Assembly (NCBI GenBank): GCA_963920525.1 | Contig: OY986439.1 | Coordinates: 22,286,819 to 22,350,818, forward strand | Direction of reading: 5' to 3' | Length of the DNA stretch: 64,000 nucleotides | Origin: Dichetophora obliterata | Taxonomy: Eukaryota > Arthropoda > Insecta > Diptera > Sciomyzidae | Program-made: the position numbers and the translations under genes | Shown here: one piece after another, positions 53,592 to 64,000 of the stretch | How the letters are laid out: each line of letters starts with the position of its first letter | How positions within the stretch are numbered: the first letter of the stretch is position 1 | Notes under the pieces: generated by a model | What the model was told of the DNA's origin: nothing | Database searches by the model: none | The model's input: the letters and a program-made list of their open reading frames with translations, nothing else

Positions 53592-54085
53592 CTTTCCTCA
53601 CCTTTTTTTGGATTATACCAACCGGCTAGCTTTGTATCTTCCCGAAATTCTTCGGGTTTTTCCTTGGAGGCAACAGTTTTCGATAAAACTGGCTCTTTGC
53701 GTAGATGTTCGCTACCTACATTGTCTATCTCCAGTTCATAGGCCAAGGAAATCACTTTGATATCAATACCGGACAAACTGGCATAGTCGCCCGTCTTCTT
53801 AGCGAATTCAACGCAATGCTTGACATTCTCAGCACGAGGCTCACGCACCTGCAGGTCAAAGGGTAGCACACAAAGACGTCGTATCTGCCGTTTATGCTTG
53901 ACTTCCTCAAGAACATCGGGCACTGTCAATACGTTATCGGCGAGTTCCTGTACAACGAACATACGAGTTAGTTTATGGTTTTCCTGCCATCACTGTAGGT
54001 TCTTACTTACATTCAATTGGACGGCATTGATGAACGCAGTTGTATCGGCCACTAAATATTTAATTTTCCCACTTGACTCCGTCAT
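52495..54085 (-). CDS. Nob1: NOB1, endonuclease of 18S rRNA maturation
   Basis: Three exons, 54011-54085, 52889-53947 and 52495-52815, join in phase to 484 residues. A PIN domain opens the protein (YLVADTTAFI with Asp 14, then VPDVLEEVKHKR and CVEFAKKTGDYASLSGID). An acidic middle contains a run of twelve Asp. A zinc ribbon follows with CYGC and CPNC (Cys at about 341, 344, 356, 359). The basic C-terminus includes LPRFQGGKHSRNPILFEDQP and YSPFVMRDVDSKSAML. NOB1 cleaves the 3' end of 18S rRNA in the late 40S particle. It converges on Naxe with 95 bp between stops. Confidence 0.94.
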
Positions 54086-54303
54086 TTTATTTGTGTAAAA
54101 TATTTATTTTGCCTTAAAACCGATGCACGTGTTGTTTTCAATCCAAATAATTTTTAAGAAGGAAATAAGAAGAGGAAGTGCAAAAACGTCAAAAGTATTT
54201 TTAATATTTTTTCGTTTTGTTGTGATTTTATGTGACCAACCTTCAAAAATCTATTAAGACACAGGCTGCTTCGGAAGCACAAATTATTTATACAATAATC
54301 CAT
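54086..54303. other. Upstream of Nob1
   Basis: The Nob1 promoter should lie here. No TATA box or other element could be picked out with confidence. Confidence 0.4.
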
Positions 54304-54510
54304 GGTATAACAAGAGAAGGTAGATGCATCTTGGACTGCGTGCTACTTCTCATAGCTAAAATTGTCAAAGTCAGGTTTTTTGAGAATGAAAACAATAAAA
54401 AATTAATGGCAACATTTAGCGGAGTCAACAGTTGGTAACTGACTTTTGTGCTAAAATTCGCTGATGATACAATTATTGGAGCGCTCTCCAAAACTCACCA
54501 GGTAGAGGAC
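54304..54510. mobile_element. Reversed V fragment with a W-like insert
   Basis: ACAAGAGAAGGTAGATGCAT at the left, then GGACTGCG and TCAAAGTCAGG, match the right half of the V copy at 7893-7991 read in reverse. At 54408 it joins GGCAACATTTAGCGGAGTCA, a W tip, at the same V position as the insertion at 7702-7892. The far side of the W and the rest of V are lost or unrecognisable. Confidence 0.55.
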
Positions 54511-56199
54511 GCCATTTAATCGAGTAAAAATATTCTATGCAATATGAACAAACTGTTGAGTGTTCAACTGCCAGATGCTGCTACTGACGCTGTTATATTA
54601 ATAAACATAAAAAGAACGCAGCAAATTTGAGTGAGAAACCTATGCAATTCAAATTTTTACATAATCATAATTAAATTAAATATTAATAATTAAATTAAAT
54701 AACTCTAAACATATATATATTTATTTATAACGTTGATTTTATATGATTTAAATACAAATTCTAAATGTTTGATAGCTTAAATCATACTTGATTTTAAATA
54801 CAAATTCTAGTTGTTTGATAGTTTAAAATCGTTTATTGAGCTTTAGGTCAAGGTTAGAACAATTAATTATTCTAACGAATCTTTCCAAAGAAACAACAAC
54901 AACAACAACAACGTTTTCAATATAAAAAGGAAAAACTCACTAGTTGATTTTATTGCAATTTCGGTCATGCTAAAGGCTTCACCAGAAATCTTTGTGATAC
55001 GCCTTGCAAGCGCGCATTAGCGCACTGCACCACAGAGACGATGAGATTTTAAGTGTTAATTTCTCAGTTTTCCTCCCATGTCATATTTTCATGTTTGTTG
55101 TTGTATTTTTGCTTTACTTTAGTCTTTATGTTCAAATATAAATGACAACCAGGGCTTTATGGTCTTCTCTAAGAAGTTGATGTTTCAGTGTTTCGTTGTG
55201 CATTTTTTTAAAACTATTCGAAACTATTCAATTGTTAACTATCGGTAGTGAAAATCATTCCATAGTGCCCTATTAAAAAATATCAATATTTAACTACTAC
55301 GTACATGGATAATTTCGACAAAAGTGCTCATTTACATGTCCTTATATTTTTCAGTGATAAACAAAACTTGTTGGTATCTACTTTAAATACTCTAGCTTAT
55401 AAAAAAGTTTTTTATGTTTATGTAGTAACAGGTCATTAAAAAATTAATTTTTCAGTTGGAAATGCTAAAAATTTGCCTAAGATGTCATTGATCTGCTGTT
55501 TACGATCATGGAACAAAGCATTAGAAGATAAAAAAATTGGCCATTTCAACCCTAGAAAGGACTTTGACCGAGCTTCTATTGATCAATTGTGTTGTGCGTG
55601 TTATTAAATGTTTGAACACAAATAATTGAGAACTGGACCTACGAGTTTAATGCCGACTCCAAACGGCTTATATTCTCAATAAGCTTTACTGGTCAGTTTT
55701 TACTCTCTGAGGTTTGCCATTGTCTTCAGATGAAGATACGGTCAAGAAGCTGCCGTATTCTCGTCGTTTAAAATTTTAAATTATACTTTTAACTATAATC
55801 CAAGAATACATTAAAAAAATAAATACGTCAAATTTAGACAAACAATAATGAAATTCTTATAAATCGAAAGTTTCGTTAAGAGCAGCATTTTTCCGTTTAG
55901 AGCAGTACTTCCTTCGGTAGATGATTCGAAAGTTGTAATCATTTATTTACGGGTTATGCATTTACAATAACTTTAGATATGCTCAAAGGATCTCCATGGC
56001 CTTTAAATATTAACCATATGTTTGTGGCATCTCTAAACAAATCTCTAAGGACATTAAGCATTAATTATTGCTAAGTGGCTCATGCGCTTACTATTACTAT
56101 AGCCCATCAACATGTACAACATTTTTGAAAAACGCCGAAATATTAAAAGCCTTGACTACACCGAAGACATTTTTTATCGAAATAAAAAATCATATTAAT
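54511..56199. other. Intergenic, no gene seen
   Basis: A duplicated 30-bp phrase ATACAAATTCTARWTGTTTG occurs at 54751 and 54798 next to a direct repeat of GATTTTAWAT. No coding motif or inverted-repeat border was identified. Confidence 0.5.
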
Positions 56200-56879
56200 A
56201 GCTGTGTTCCATTTGCTTCAAAATAGTCCAAATTATTTTTTTTACATGCAAAGCAAAAACAAACATAAAAATCCTATAAGAAAAAGGATTTTTTTTGCTA
56301 TCCGTATAAAATTGTGATATGGACTTTAAAAATTTGAAACACAGATGCCGCAACTTTATAATTTTATGAATTTTATGTTTTCTACAACAGCTGCTGTAAT
56401 TTAATTTTTTGAATAAATTGTTTACTTGATGCTATTATTATTAGGTAGCTTTGACAGATACCTATTTTCTCACGAGCTTTGACCATCGTATGTCAAACAA
56501 AATAAAACAAAGTAGAAATAGAACAAAATTATTTATATAATTACATGAAAAAAACAATTAAATTAAATAATTTATAACTTCTCTGACGTTTAAAATAAAA
56601 ACACATTCAGGGAAAAACATTGTTCACTAAGGTATCGCTACCATAACAGTTCACAACAGTTGACTCTCCTGAATGCGGCCAATGTGTGTGACACACGTTC
56701 TCTATTTTGTTTTATCTTGTTTGACGGCCGCAGCTAGAACTGTCACTTCTACCTCATAGTTATTGTATAATGATTGTTTGCTTTAATTGAAACGGTAGCG
56801 CTCTCTACGAGTCGTTTTCTTGCCGTTCCTTTCAGAAAATTTGTTATCGCGATTATATTAAGGCGAAAGGAGCGCATCT
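56200..56879. mobile_element. Element U, single copy
   Basis: 680 bp. The left end is AGCTGTGTTCCATTTGCTTC and the right end GCGAAAGGAGCGCATCT, imperfect inverses. Flanking AAT/ACT could be a decayed 3-bp duplication. It contains a W-derived segment with ACAGTTGACTCTCCTGAATG near 56660. It is colinear in large part with 61519-62158. Confidence 0.7.
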
Positions 56880-58799
56880 ACTATTTAGATTTTTTTAATT
56901 TAAAATTTTTTTTTTAAATAATTTTTTTTGATTTTTTTTTGTTTTCAACCATGTATGAATAATGAATAAAAAATTAATAATGAATAACAAAAAAGTAATG
57001 AATAAAAAAATTAATAACGAATAAAAAATGAATAATGAATAAAAAAAAGAACAATTGAAAATTCTGAAATTCTTTTTGAACTGCATTCCTTGTGAATAAC
57101 ATACAAATGAATAAAAAAATGTAGTATTATTCTGAATAACGAAAATGAATAGTTGAAATGAATAATAAATAAATTTTTTAAAAATGAATGTAAATTAAAA
57201 ATTTTATTTATAAATCAATTTTGCATTCATTGAATGCATTCTAATGTAGTTATTCAGTTGTACTTAAAATTCTGAATATGAATATCGATTTTACAGCTCT
57301 ACTAATAACGAAAAAAAATTCTATCTGAGCTGGGTTTTTAACCACGATTTTTTAGCTTACGAGCCACGTACTCTTTCAGTAGACTACGGCCACCTTGCAA
57401 TCATACATTTCCCTATATTCGGTAATTGTTCAACAAACCAGGCTGAAAGATTTCGGTTGTAAATATTTTAAATTCAACTAATACTAAATAGTACGAAGCC
57501 ATTAGTAAATACTACGAATGTAATGGAAGAAATAACGAAGTTATTCGTATATGAGGAATGATATCCCTATTAGTCGAAGATCATTCTTCGGAGCAACAGA
57601 TGGTAAGGGACATTTAAGCCAATAACGCAAATGAACTTGAACGATAAGCAAATTTATGTTTTAAAGTAATTAAACACAAGAAGAAAACAAAGTAAAATAA
57701 ATTTTAAAAACTAAATGTTTTCCCAAAATTCAGCTTAAAAAAATATTTTTTCTGTAATGAAGATGATCTAATTTGTATAATTTTTTAATTTTTCGTAAAC
57801 TTAATAAAATTGCTAACAATTTTGCAGCATTAAGATTTGAGAAAACTGCCGCGATCTAGGCGAGGGCAAAGCTTCTAACTCAAAAGCGAAAAAAATTTAG
57901 GAAATTCTGAATAAAGAAATTCTGAATAAAGCGAAAAAATAGGCTAATTTTAGATCAAGCAGTAATTTAAAAAAAAATCTCATGGCAAATTCTTTTTAAG
58001 AAAACGCTTTTATATTAGAATATCTTATGGTCAAACGTTTTTTATGACTAAAATTTAAATAGGAAACTCGATTTGAAACATTTATTTTATACTTCTTCAA
58101 ATTTACGTTTTTTTACAGGCGTCCACCCATTTTGAGAATTTTCTGGATTTTTCGCGTCACGTGCTTATATGTATTACATCCAGGATTCTGAATCAAGCCT
58201 TGCAGGGAGGTTTTGGAATATGTTTAGAAAATTAATGAAGCCCAAAACCCATCTATACATCTACCTCTTTACATATTTATTCATACGTTTTGAATTAAAA
58301 AAAATAAATTTTTTAAATAATTCATATAATAGGTATGTTTCCATCGATTTTAGTAACTTGCATGCTGAAAAAAGAAATCAGTCAGTTAATGTCTATGCAA
58401 GGAATATTTGGAGAATAGCGACAACTCTAATTTTTAGTTTTTGCGGATTATATGGATTTTTACCTACTAAATTCAAATCTGATAAATTTCAGGCCGCTCG
58501 CAATTGGTTTATGCAATGCCTCCAAAACAGAAAAATATGGTCTAAAGATCTTGTTGGTTTTATTCATAAAAAAAATATTGGAAAATTTTTGTATTCTTAT
58601 TTGAAAAGAGGAAAACTTGCGTCTAAATAGTAATCAATGCGATTTTATGTAGAATAAAGGAGACCTTACATTATTTAATTTATGAAATTACTAAGAATAT
58701 TTGTTAAAAAAATTTTGGAAATTACATGAAAAAAAAATTAAATTTGAAAATGCTTCGGGCATGATACGAGAAAGATTTTTACCTCTTCTTTGAAATATA
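56880..58799. other. AT-rich intergenic DNA
   Basis: At 56955-57230 there are many tandem-like ATGAATAA units. A 153-codon open frame at 58169-58630 has no recognised motif and a composition like its surroundings; I do not call it a gene. Confidence 0.5.
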
Positions 58800-60720
58800 T
58801 ATAACTAGTTGATATACCCGGTGTTTCTCGGGTGAAAAACGTAAAAATTTTAATGTTTAGTTTTTATTCGTTCAGAAGATAACGATTTTTAGCCAGAAAT
58901 AATAAGCTTTTGACGTAGAGCGTATGGAAATATGCAAAATGGTTTTTTGTCATTCTAAGGAAACGGCGTTATTAGAGAAAGACGTTGTACTAAAAATTTG
59001 TGCAATCTTGAAGATATGTGAATTTTTTTGGTGTCAAAATTACAGAATTTTTTTAAAATTAAAAATAAAAAAGTATGCTAGTTGGTGGATTTCCCTTACT
59101 TGTAAAAGGGTGGAAGCGGCGTGGTCAAAAGTAATTATGCCAAAACATAATCTAAGATCCAAGTAAAATGTGAGCCAAATTTGAGTTAAATCCGTCCAGC
59201 CGTTTAGATTTGTATTCTGGTCAAACAAACAGAAAATGATTTTTATTAATGTAGATAATTAACTTTCATATAATATTTTTCCATGAATTTTTCCGATATT
59301 TTAAAAGCTATTTTGCTATTTGGGGCAAAGAAAAATCCAATAAATAAGAGAATATTTAAATCGGTCCAGCCGATCTTTATATGTTATGTGTAAATGGTAT
59401 AACTAACCCGACGAAACACGATTGGTTTGTGTCTTAGAAAAATATAGTACACTGCTGTCATTGTCATTTTACTGTTGTCATTTAATTTTATAGCAAATTC
59501 CATTAGGAAATTATTTTAGTACATTTCAACTTGAATGAATGTACTTTCGATAGTTCAGTCGGCTCAACCATCAGTTTTGAAGCCATGAGGTAGTGGGATC
59601 GATTCCCTCAATGAACGAAACAAATGATTTGTTCTATTTTTTTTTTAATTTTATTTTGTTTTAGGGAAAATGCAACAAAACCAACTTTACCAAAAAGTAA
59701 TGTGGATAAAAATCTCTTTCAGTTGCAAAAGTTACGGTTTTAAAATTAAGAATGAAGAAATTTTTATTCGTTTAGAAGATTTGATTTTAATTATTAAATG
59801 CCCGAAAAAAGTTAGTTTTTGCAGTAAAGTATAATGAATTAAATTTAGCTTGTAAGGGCGAAGCCACGCCAAGTTTCCAATGCCCGTGCCAGTTTTCCAG
59901 TAGAAATGCCTGACCAATAAGTAACTCCATACTGAATTTCATTGTTATATGATATTTATTTTAAAAGCTATTCGATATCAAAAATTTGGCTTGTTTGGGC
60001 GGAACCACACCCCCTTGTTCAATGACCGTCTCAGTTTTCTAGTAGAAGTTTATCATCCAATAGTAATTCCATTCTAAATCTCGTTGTTATACGACATTTT
60101 GTTCCAAAGCTATCTGATATCAAAAATTTAAAGTGTACGGGCGGAGCCACACCACCTTTCCCAAAGCCCATCCCAGTTTTCCAGCAGAAGGATATCACCA
60201 AGTGGCAACTCCATACTGAATTTCATTATTATACGGCATTTAGTTCCAAAGCTATTCGATATCATAAATTTGAGTTGTATGGGCGGTGCCACACCCTTTT
60301 GGCCTATACTTGCTAAATTTTGCCACTCGAAAGACACGACTAAATAGTATGTTCTAACCGAGTTTCATTAATGTGTGACTTATAGCTTGAAAGTTATATT
60401 GAAAATTTGGGCTGCTGAAAAATTGCCACGCCCTACGTCCAACGCTCATAAAATTTTACCAGTAGAACGGCAAGTGTCTAAAAATGAAGGTCGAATACCG
60501 AATTCCGTTGCTGTGCGACCTATATTTCCAAAGCTATTCGATATAGAAGATTTGATTTGTATGGGAGGTGCCACGCCCCCTGAGTTTTCCGATATTTTAA
60601 TAGTTATTCTGCTATTCGGAATGAACACAAATCCAACAAATAAAAGATCATTAAAATCGGTCCAGCCGTTCTTGAGTTATAAATGGTGTAACAAACCCGA
60701 CTTTGTTTTATATATATAGA
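58800..60720. repeat. Interspersed repeat with internal tandem units
   Basis: The borders look like ATATAACTAGTTGATATACC (about 58797) and TTATATATATAGATTT (60720). Between 59845 and 60300 three to four diverged units of about 135-145 bp each carry GGGCGGAGCCACACC-like text, TTTTCCAGYAGAAG, CTCCATACTGAATTTC and TTCCAAAGCTATTCGATATC. The phrase ATCGGTCCAGCCG occurs at 59361 and 60656. No coding frame. The class is unknown to me; Helitron-like or a non-LTR tail are both possible. Confidence 0.5.
59541..59612 (+). repeat. tRNA-like sequence with perfect A and B boxes
   Basis: TAGTTCAGTCGG (59551-59562) fits the RNA polymerase III A box and GATCGATTC (59597-59605) the B box, with tRNA-like spacing. 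The T-arm can pair (GGGA/TCCC). The downstream DNA turns T-rich at about 59637, a possible terminator. The 5' acceptor half does not pair well, so it is more likely a SINE or tRNA relic than a working tRNA. Confidence 0.5.
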
Positions 60721-60990
60721 TTTCTTATGTGTACAAGCGTGTGTCAACCGGCGTATCGTGATAACAAAATTAGTACCAAAATCCTCAGAAAATATAATTA
60801 TATAGGTTACATTTTCTTTATGTGCATTCTAGACTCCTTTATGCCTTTCCCCCTTAGAATAAATCCTGCGGACGCCCTTGGCGGAGTCAATTGTTATGGT
60901 AACGATACTTTAGAGAGCGATGTTTGATGTTTTCTCTGAATGTGTTGTTACTCTAAACGTCAGAAATGTTGTAAATTATTTAATTTAATT

Positions 60991-62280
60991 AGCTGCGTTC
61001 CTTTCGCCTTAATAAAATCGCGATAAAAAAGTTTCTCAAAGGTACGACAAGAAAAACGACTCGTAGAGGCCACTACCGTTACAGTCAAAATTAAATTCAA
61101 ACAAGCAATCATGATACAATAACTATTAGATGTCATGAGAACGTGTGTCGTTCAAAACTGTTGTGAACTATTATGGTAGCGATACCTTAGTGAACAATAT
61201 ATTTCTCTGAATGTGTTTTACTCTAAACGTCAGAAAAACTATAAATTATTTAATTTAATTATAAATATTATGCAATTATATAAATAATTTAAGTGCAATT
61301 GTTGGCTCCGCAGAATGCGTCCAATGTGTGTGACACACGCAGTTTGTTTCGTTTTCTTTTGTTTAACATTCGATGGTCGCAGCTCGTGAGAACATAGGTA
61401 GCTGTCATGGCTACCTAATAGTCATTGTATCAAACAAACAAATAATTCAAAAAATGAAATGACAACTCATAAAAATATACAGGTGCGGCACCTGTGTTTC
61501 AAATTTTTTAAAGGCTATAGCTGAGTTCCATTTGCTTCAAAATAATCCAGATTATTTTTTTACATGCAAACCAAAAACAAAAATAATAGTCCTATAACAA
61601 AAAGGATTATTTTTGCTATCAATATAAAATTGTGATATAGCCTTTAAAAAATTTCAAATACAGATGCCGCACCTGTATATTTTTATGAGCTGTCATTTCA
61701 TTTTTTGGATTTTTTTTTTGTTTGATACAATGACTATTAGGTAGCCATGACAGCTACCTATTTTCTCACGAGCTGCAACCATCGAATGTTAGGCAAAAGA
61801 AAACAAACCGCGTGTGTCACACACATTGGACGCATTCAGCGAAACCAACAATTGCACTTAAATTATTTATATAATTGCATAATATTAATAATTAAATTAA
61901 ATAATTTATAATTTTTCTGACTTTAGAGAAAAACACATTCAGAGAAAAATATCGTTCACTAAGGTATCGCTACCATAACAGTTCACAACAGTTTTGAACG
62001 ACACATATTCTTATGACACTTAATAGTTATTGTATCATGATTGCTTGTTTGAATTTAATTTTGACTGCAACGGTAGTGCCCTCTACGAGTCGTTTTTCTT
62101 GCCGTTCCTTTGAGAAAATTTGTTATCGAGATTATATTAAGGCGAAAGGAACGCAGCTTATATCAAAATTTTATATGGATAGCAAAAATAATTCTATTTG
62201 TTATAGGATTATTATTTTTGTGTTTGCTTTGCATGCCAAAAAAATAATCTGGATTATTTTGAAGCGAATGGAACGCAGCT
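60991..62280 (-). mobile_element. Element U (reverse), interrupted by a second U
   Basis: Starts AGCTGCGTTCCTTTCGCC (a reversed right tip) and ends GAAGCGAATGGAACGCAGCT (a reversed left tip). It is flanked by ATT at 60988-60990 and 62281-62283. Its body is 60991-61518 plus 62162-62280. Confidence 0.8.
61519..62158 (+). mobile_element. Element U (forward), inside the reversed U
   Basis: 640 bp from AGCTGAGTTCCATTTGCTTC to GGCGAAAGGAACGCAGCT, flanked by TAT at 61516-61518 and 62159-62161. It pairs with the surrounding U over more than 500 bp, giving a near-perfect palindrome. Inside lies a W relic with GGACGCATTCAGCGAAACC at about 61824. Confidence 0.85.
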
Positions 62281-62390
62281 ATTGTTAAATTATGTAAATA
62301 ATTTAATTGCAAAGGTTTCAAATTTTCTGAGTTCTTTCTGTGTTAATTTAACAGTCACAACAGTTGCCCACTGTTGACTCCGCTGAATGC

Positions 62391-64000
62391 ATACATAGAA
62401 TTGCTAATATTTGCTGTTGACACTTTCTTCAATTTTTGCTTTGTATCACTCATCGGCTAACATGCTTCGCTTTAATAATCTATAATTTATTTCAATTTAA
62501 TGTAATATAGGTTTATTTTTGTAATGATTTTATGTCGTACAGTAAAAGAATGTAGTTTTTGTTGTACCACTGCTTCCAAATAAAATGAATAAATATAAAT
62601 AAATGTTAATTTTTTTTTTCTATTCTTCTTCAATAAATTAGTAATATATTTTTTGAGCAACATTGTCGTTTAAAAAAAAATAAATACCACGTGCAATATG
62701 CTCTGTGCAGCTGAATATATAAATGCTCTTTAACGGTAAAATTCCCATTTATTTTCATCCGAAACACCCTGTGCATCCAGATGTCAGTTACAACAGTAAC
62801 TTTCTCATATTCACCATGACACTAAGAAGGGTAGGTTTGAATTTTCTTATGTTGAAATTGGCCAAGTCGTGTTGTGTTAGCCACCTTTTTTAGTCGAGTG
62901 CAAGGTGTCTTACGAAACGGATAAATACGATTGAGGATACAACGTCTAATGCCTTCCTACCGTTCGACTGGTTGTGTTGTAACAAATTCTAATAAAAATT
63001 GTATTCAATAATAATAGTTCAATTCGTGCTTTGTGCTTTTTGAGTTTGTTATAAATTTGCTAAGTTTTAACTTAATATTTTAGTAAATAACGCTTTAAAG
63101 TTGGTTGTTTCCAAAAAATAATTCAATTATATTTAAGCATTTATTACTCAAAATTTAGTTTTAACAAATAAGCTTCAAACAAATAATTACAATAAAATCC
63201 AGTATAATTAATAGAAAAATAGTGCAAAATTGCATATCTTACACAAAATTGTATAAATACGTGAAGCAGTAAAGCAGGATAATATGGAAGTATGTCTTCC
63301 GGCTCCGTAGTTTCTCTGTCATCTTTTAATATATTATTTTTTACGCAAGGTAAGTGAAAAATAAAGGTATTTCGCATAAGTGTTATTAAAGTTTTATTAA
63401 ATAAGCCTTGGATATAGTTTTTTTTTTGCATTGTCAATTTAATTTATACTGTTACGAGATAAACATTGATTTTTTCCTTTATGTTTTGTGAACAAAACTA
63501 AAGTTCTCTTTGGCCGATTGTTGTTGGTGTTATTGGTCTGGTGTTGACACCACAACAACATTGGCAATTCCTTGCTGGCTAGCGGCTGTTGTTGTTATTC
63601 CATATTTCGCCCCCGCATCCTTGGGCTATGTTTGACTTATTTCACCATGTTTATAACCGCCCTCCATGGATGGTCCCCCGCTGCGTATGAGTAACCTTTT
63701 TATAGTGCTTCACTTTTATATTTAGAAGTTATTTTATTGGCTTGTCCATTTTCTTGCTCTCGGTTTTTATGGCATTGACTGCTTTTCGTGCTAATTAATT
63801 TCATTTATGCGTGTATAATCAACACAAAGTATAAGTAAAGTATTTTTTTATTTAGTTTTAGTGATATGAAATAAGAACTAACATGCACGCAGCAACCATG
63901 TTTTAAGAGGATCATAGTATGATTCGGATTATGATTGTTGCTAACATGTTCTTAAACATATAATATTTTCTTTGATCATGATAAAATGATTACAACAACC
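62391..64000. other. No gene seen up to the window end
   Basis: Polyadenylation-type AATAAA strings cluster at 62579-62605. The stretch 63500-63720 is less AT-rich and has GTTGTTGTTATT and CCCCCGC runs, possibly an exon edge or intron of a gene beyond the window. A 97-codon minus-strand frame at 63144-63437 has no motif I recognise. Confidence 0.4.

Larger units (their letters stand above)
60880..62390. mobile_element. Element W hosting two nested U elements
   Basis: The outer ends GGCGGAGTCAATTGTTATGG and CACTGTTGACTCCGCTGAAT are W tips. Removing 60991-62280 and one ATT leaves about 220 bp, the size of the single W at 7702. This is the outermost of three levels. Confidence 0.75.

Noticed and set aside
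53485..53760. Plus-strand frame with a long histidine run
   Set aside because: It is the antisense shadow of the GAT repeat and other coding sequence of Nob1.
58169..58630. 153-codon open frame
   Set aside because: No motif, composition like the surrounding AT-rich repeat DNA, and no splice or promoter context.
63144..63437. 97-codon minus-strand frame
   Set aside because: No recognised domain and no neighbouring exons; could be revisited with transcript data.
1..64000. CRISPR arrays, operons, riboswitches, rRNA genes
   Set aside because: The DNA is eukaryotic; no direct-repeat/spacer array, polycistronic unit or rRNA sequence was seen.

Overview
The window looks like nuclear DNA of a higher fly (Diptera, Brachycera). 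It is very AT-rich, has short spliced introns, and its host genes are most similar to Drosophila-type proteins: the JAK kinase hopscotch, Tim8, Nob1, Naxe, a CCDC137-family protein and the MLL3/4-complex protein Pa1. The genus cannot be fixed from sequence alone. From memory I think several of these genes are also close together on the Drosophila X chromosome; that should be checked.

Layout: 1-18.9 kb is transposon territory with no host gene. It holds nested miniature inverted-repeat elements (MITEs), a 2.5-kb palindrome made of two inverted copies of one element that carries a spliced gene-like fragment, a dead hAT transposase fragment, and a complete CsRn1-type Ty3/gypsy retrotransposon (10153-15883). 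From 18.9 to 26.8 kb lie three small genes: the CCDC137-like gene (+), Tim8 (-) and Pa1 (+), separated by inverted-repeat elements. From 28.4 to 46.1 kb hop is on the minus strand. I could join 14 coding exons with consistent splice phase into a 1219-residue JAK with FERM, SH2-like, pseudokinase and kinase regions. Its 8.5-kb intron 12 contains an intact I-type non-LTR retrotransposon inserted into older reverse-transcriptase debris. From 51.3 to 54.1 kb Naxe (+) and Nob1 (-) converge, with 95 bp between their stop codons. From 54.1 to 64 kb there are only repeats, ending in a three-level nest of MITEs at 60.9-62.4 kb.

The host genes are housekeeping or signalling genes with no obvious joint pathway: ribosome maturation (Nob1, perhaps CCDC137), NAD(P)HX repair (Naxe), mitochondrial import (Tim8), chromatin (Pa1) and JAK/STAT signalling (hop). 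The most unusual content is in the mobile DNA. Several non-coding inverted-repeat families leave 3-bp target duplications. In two separate cases an element has inserted into another copy of itself. An empty and a filled site can be compared inside one window. Both large retrotransposons have uninterrupted reading frames. All gene models were built by eye from splice signals and protein recognition; no search was run.
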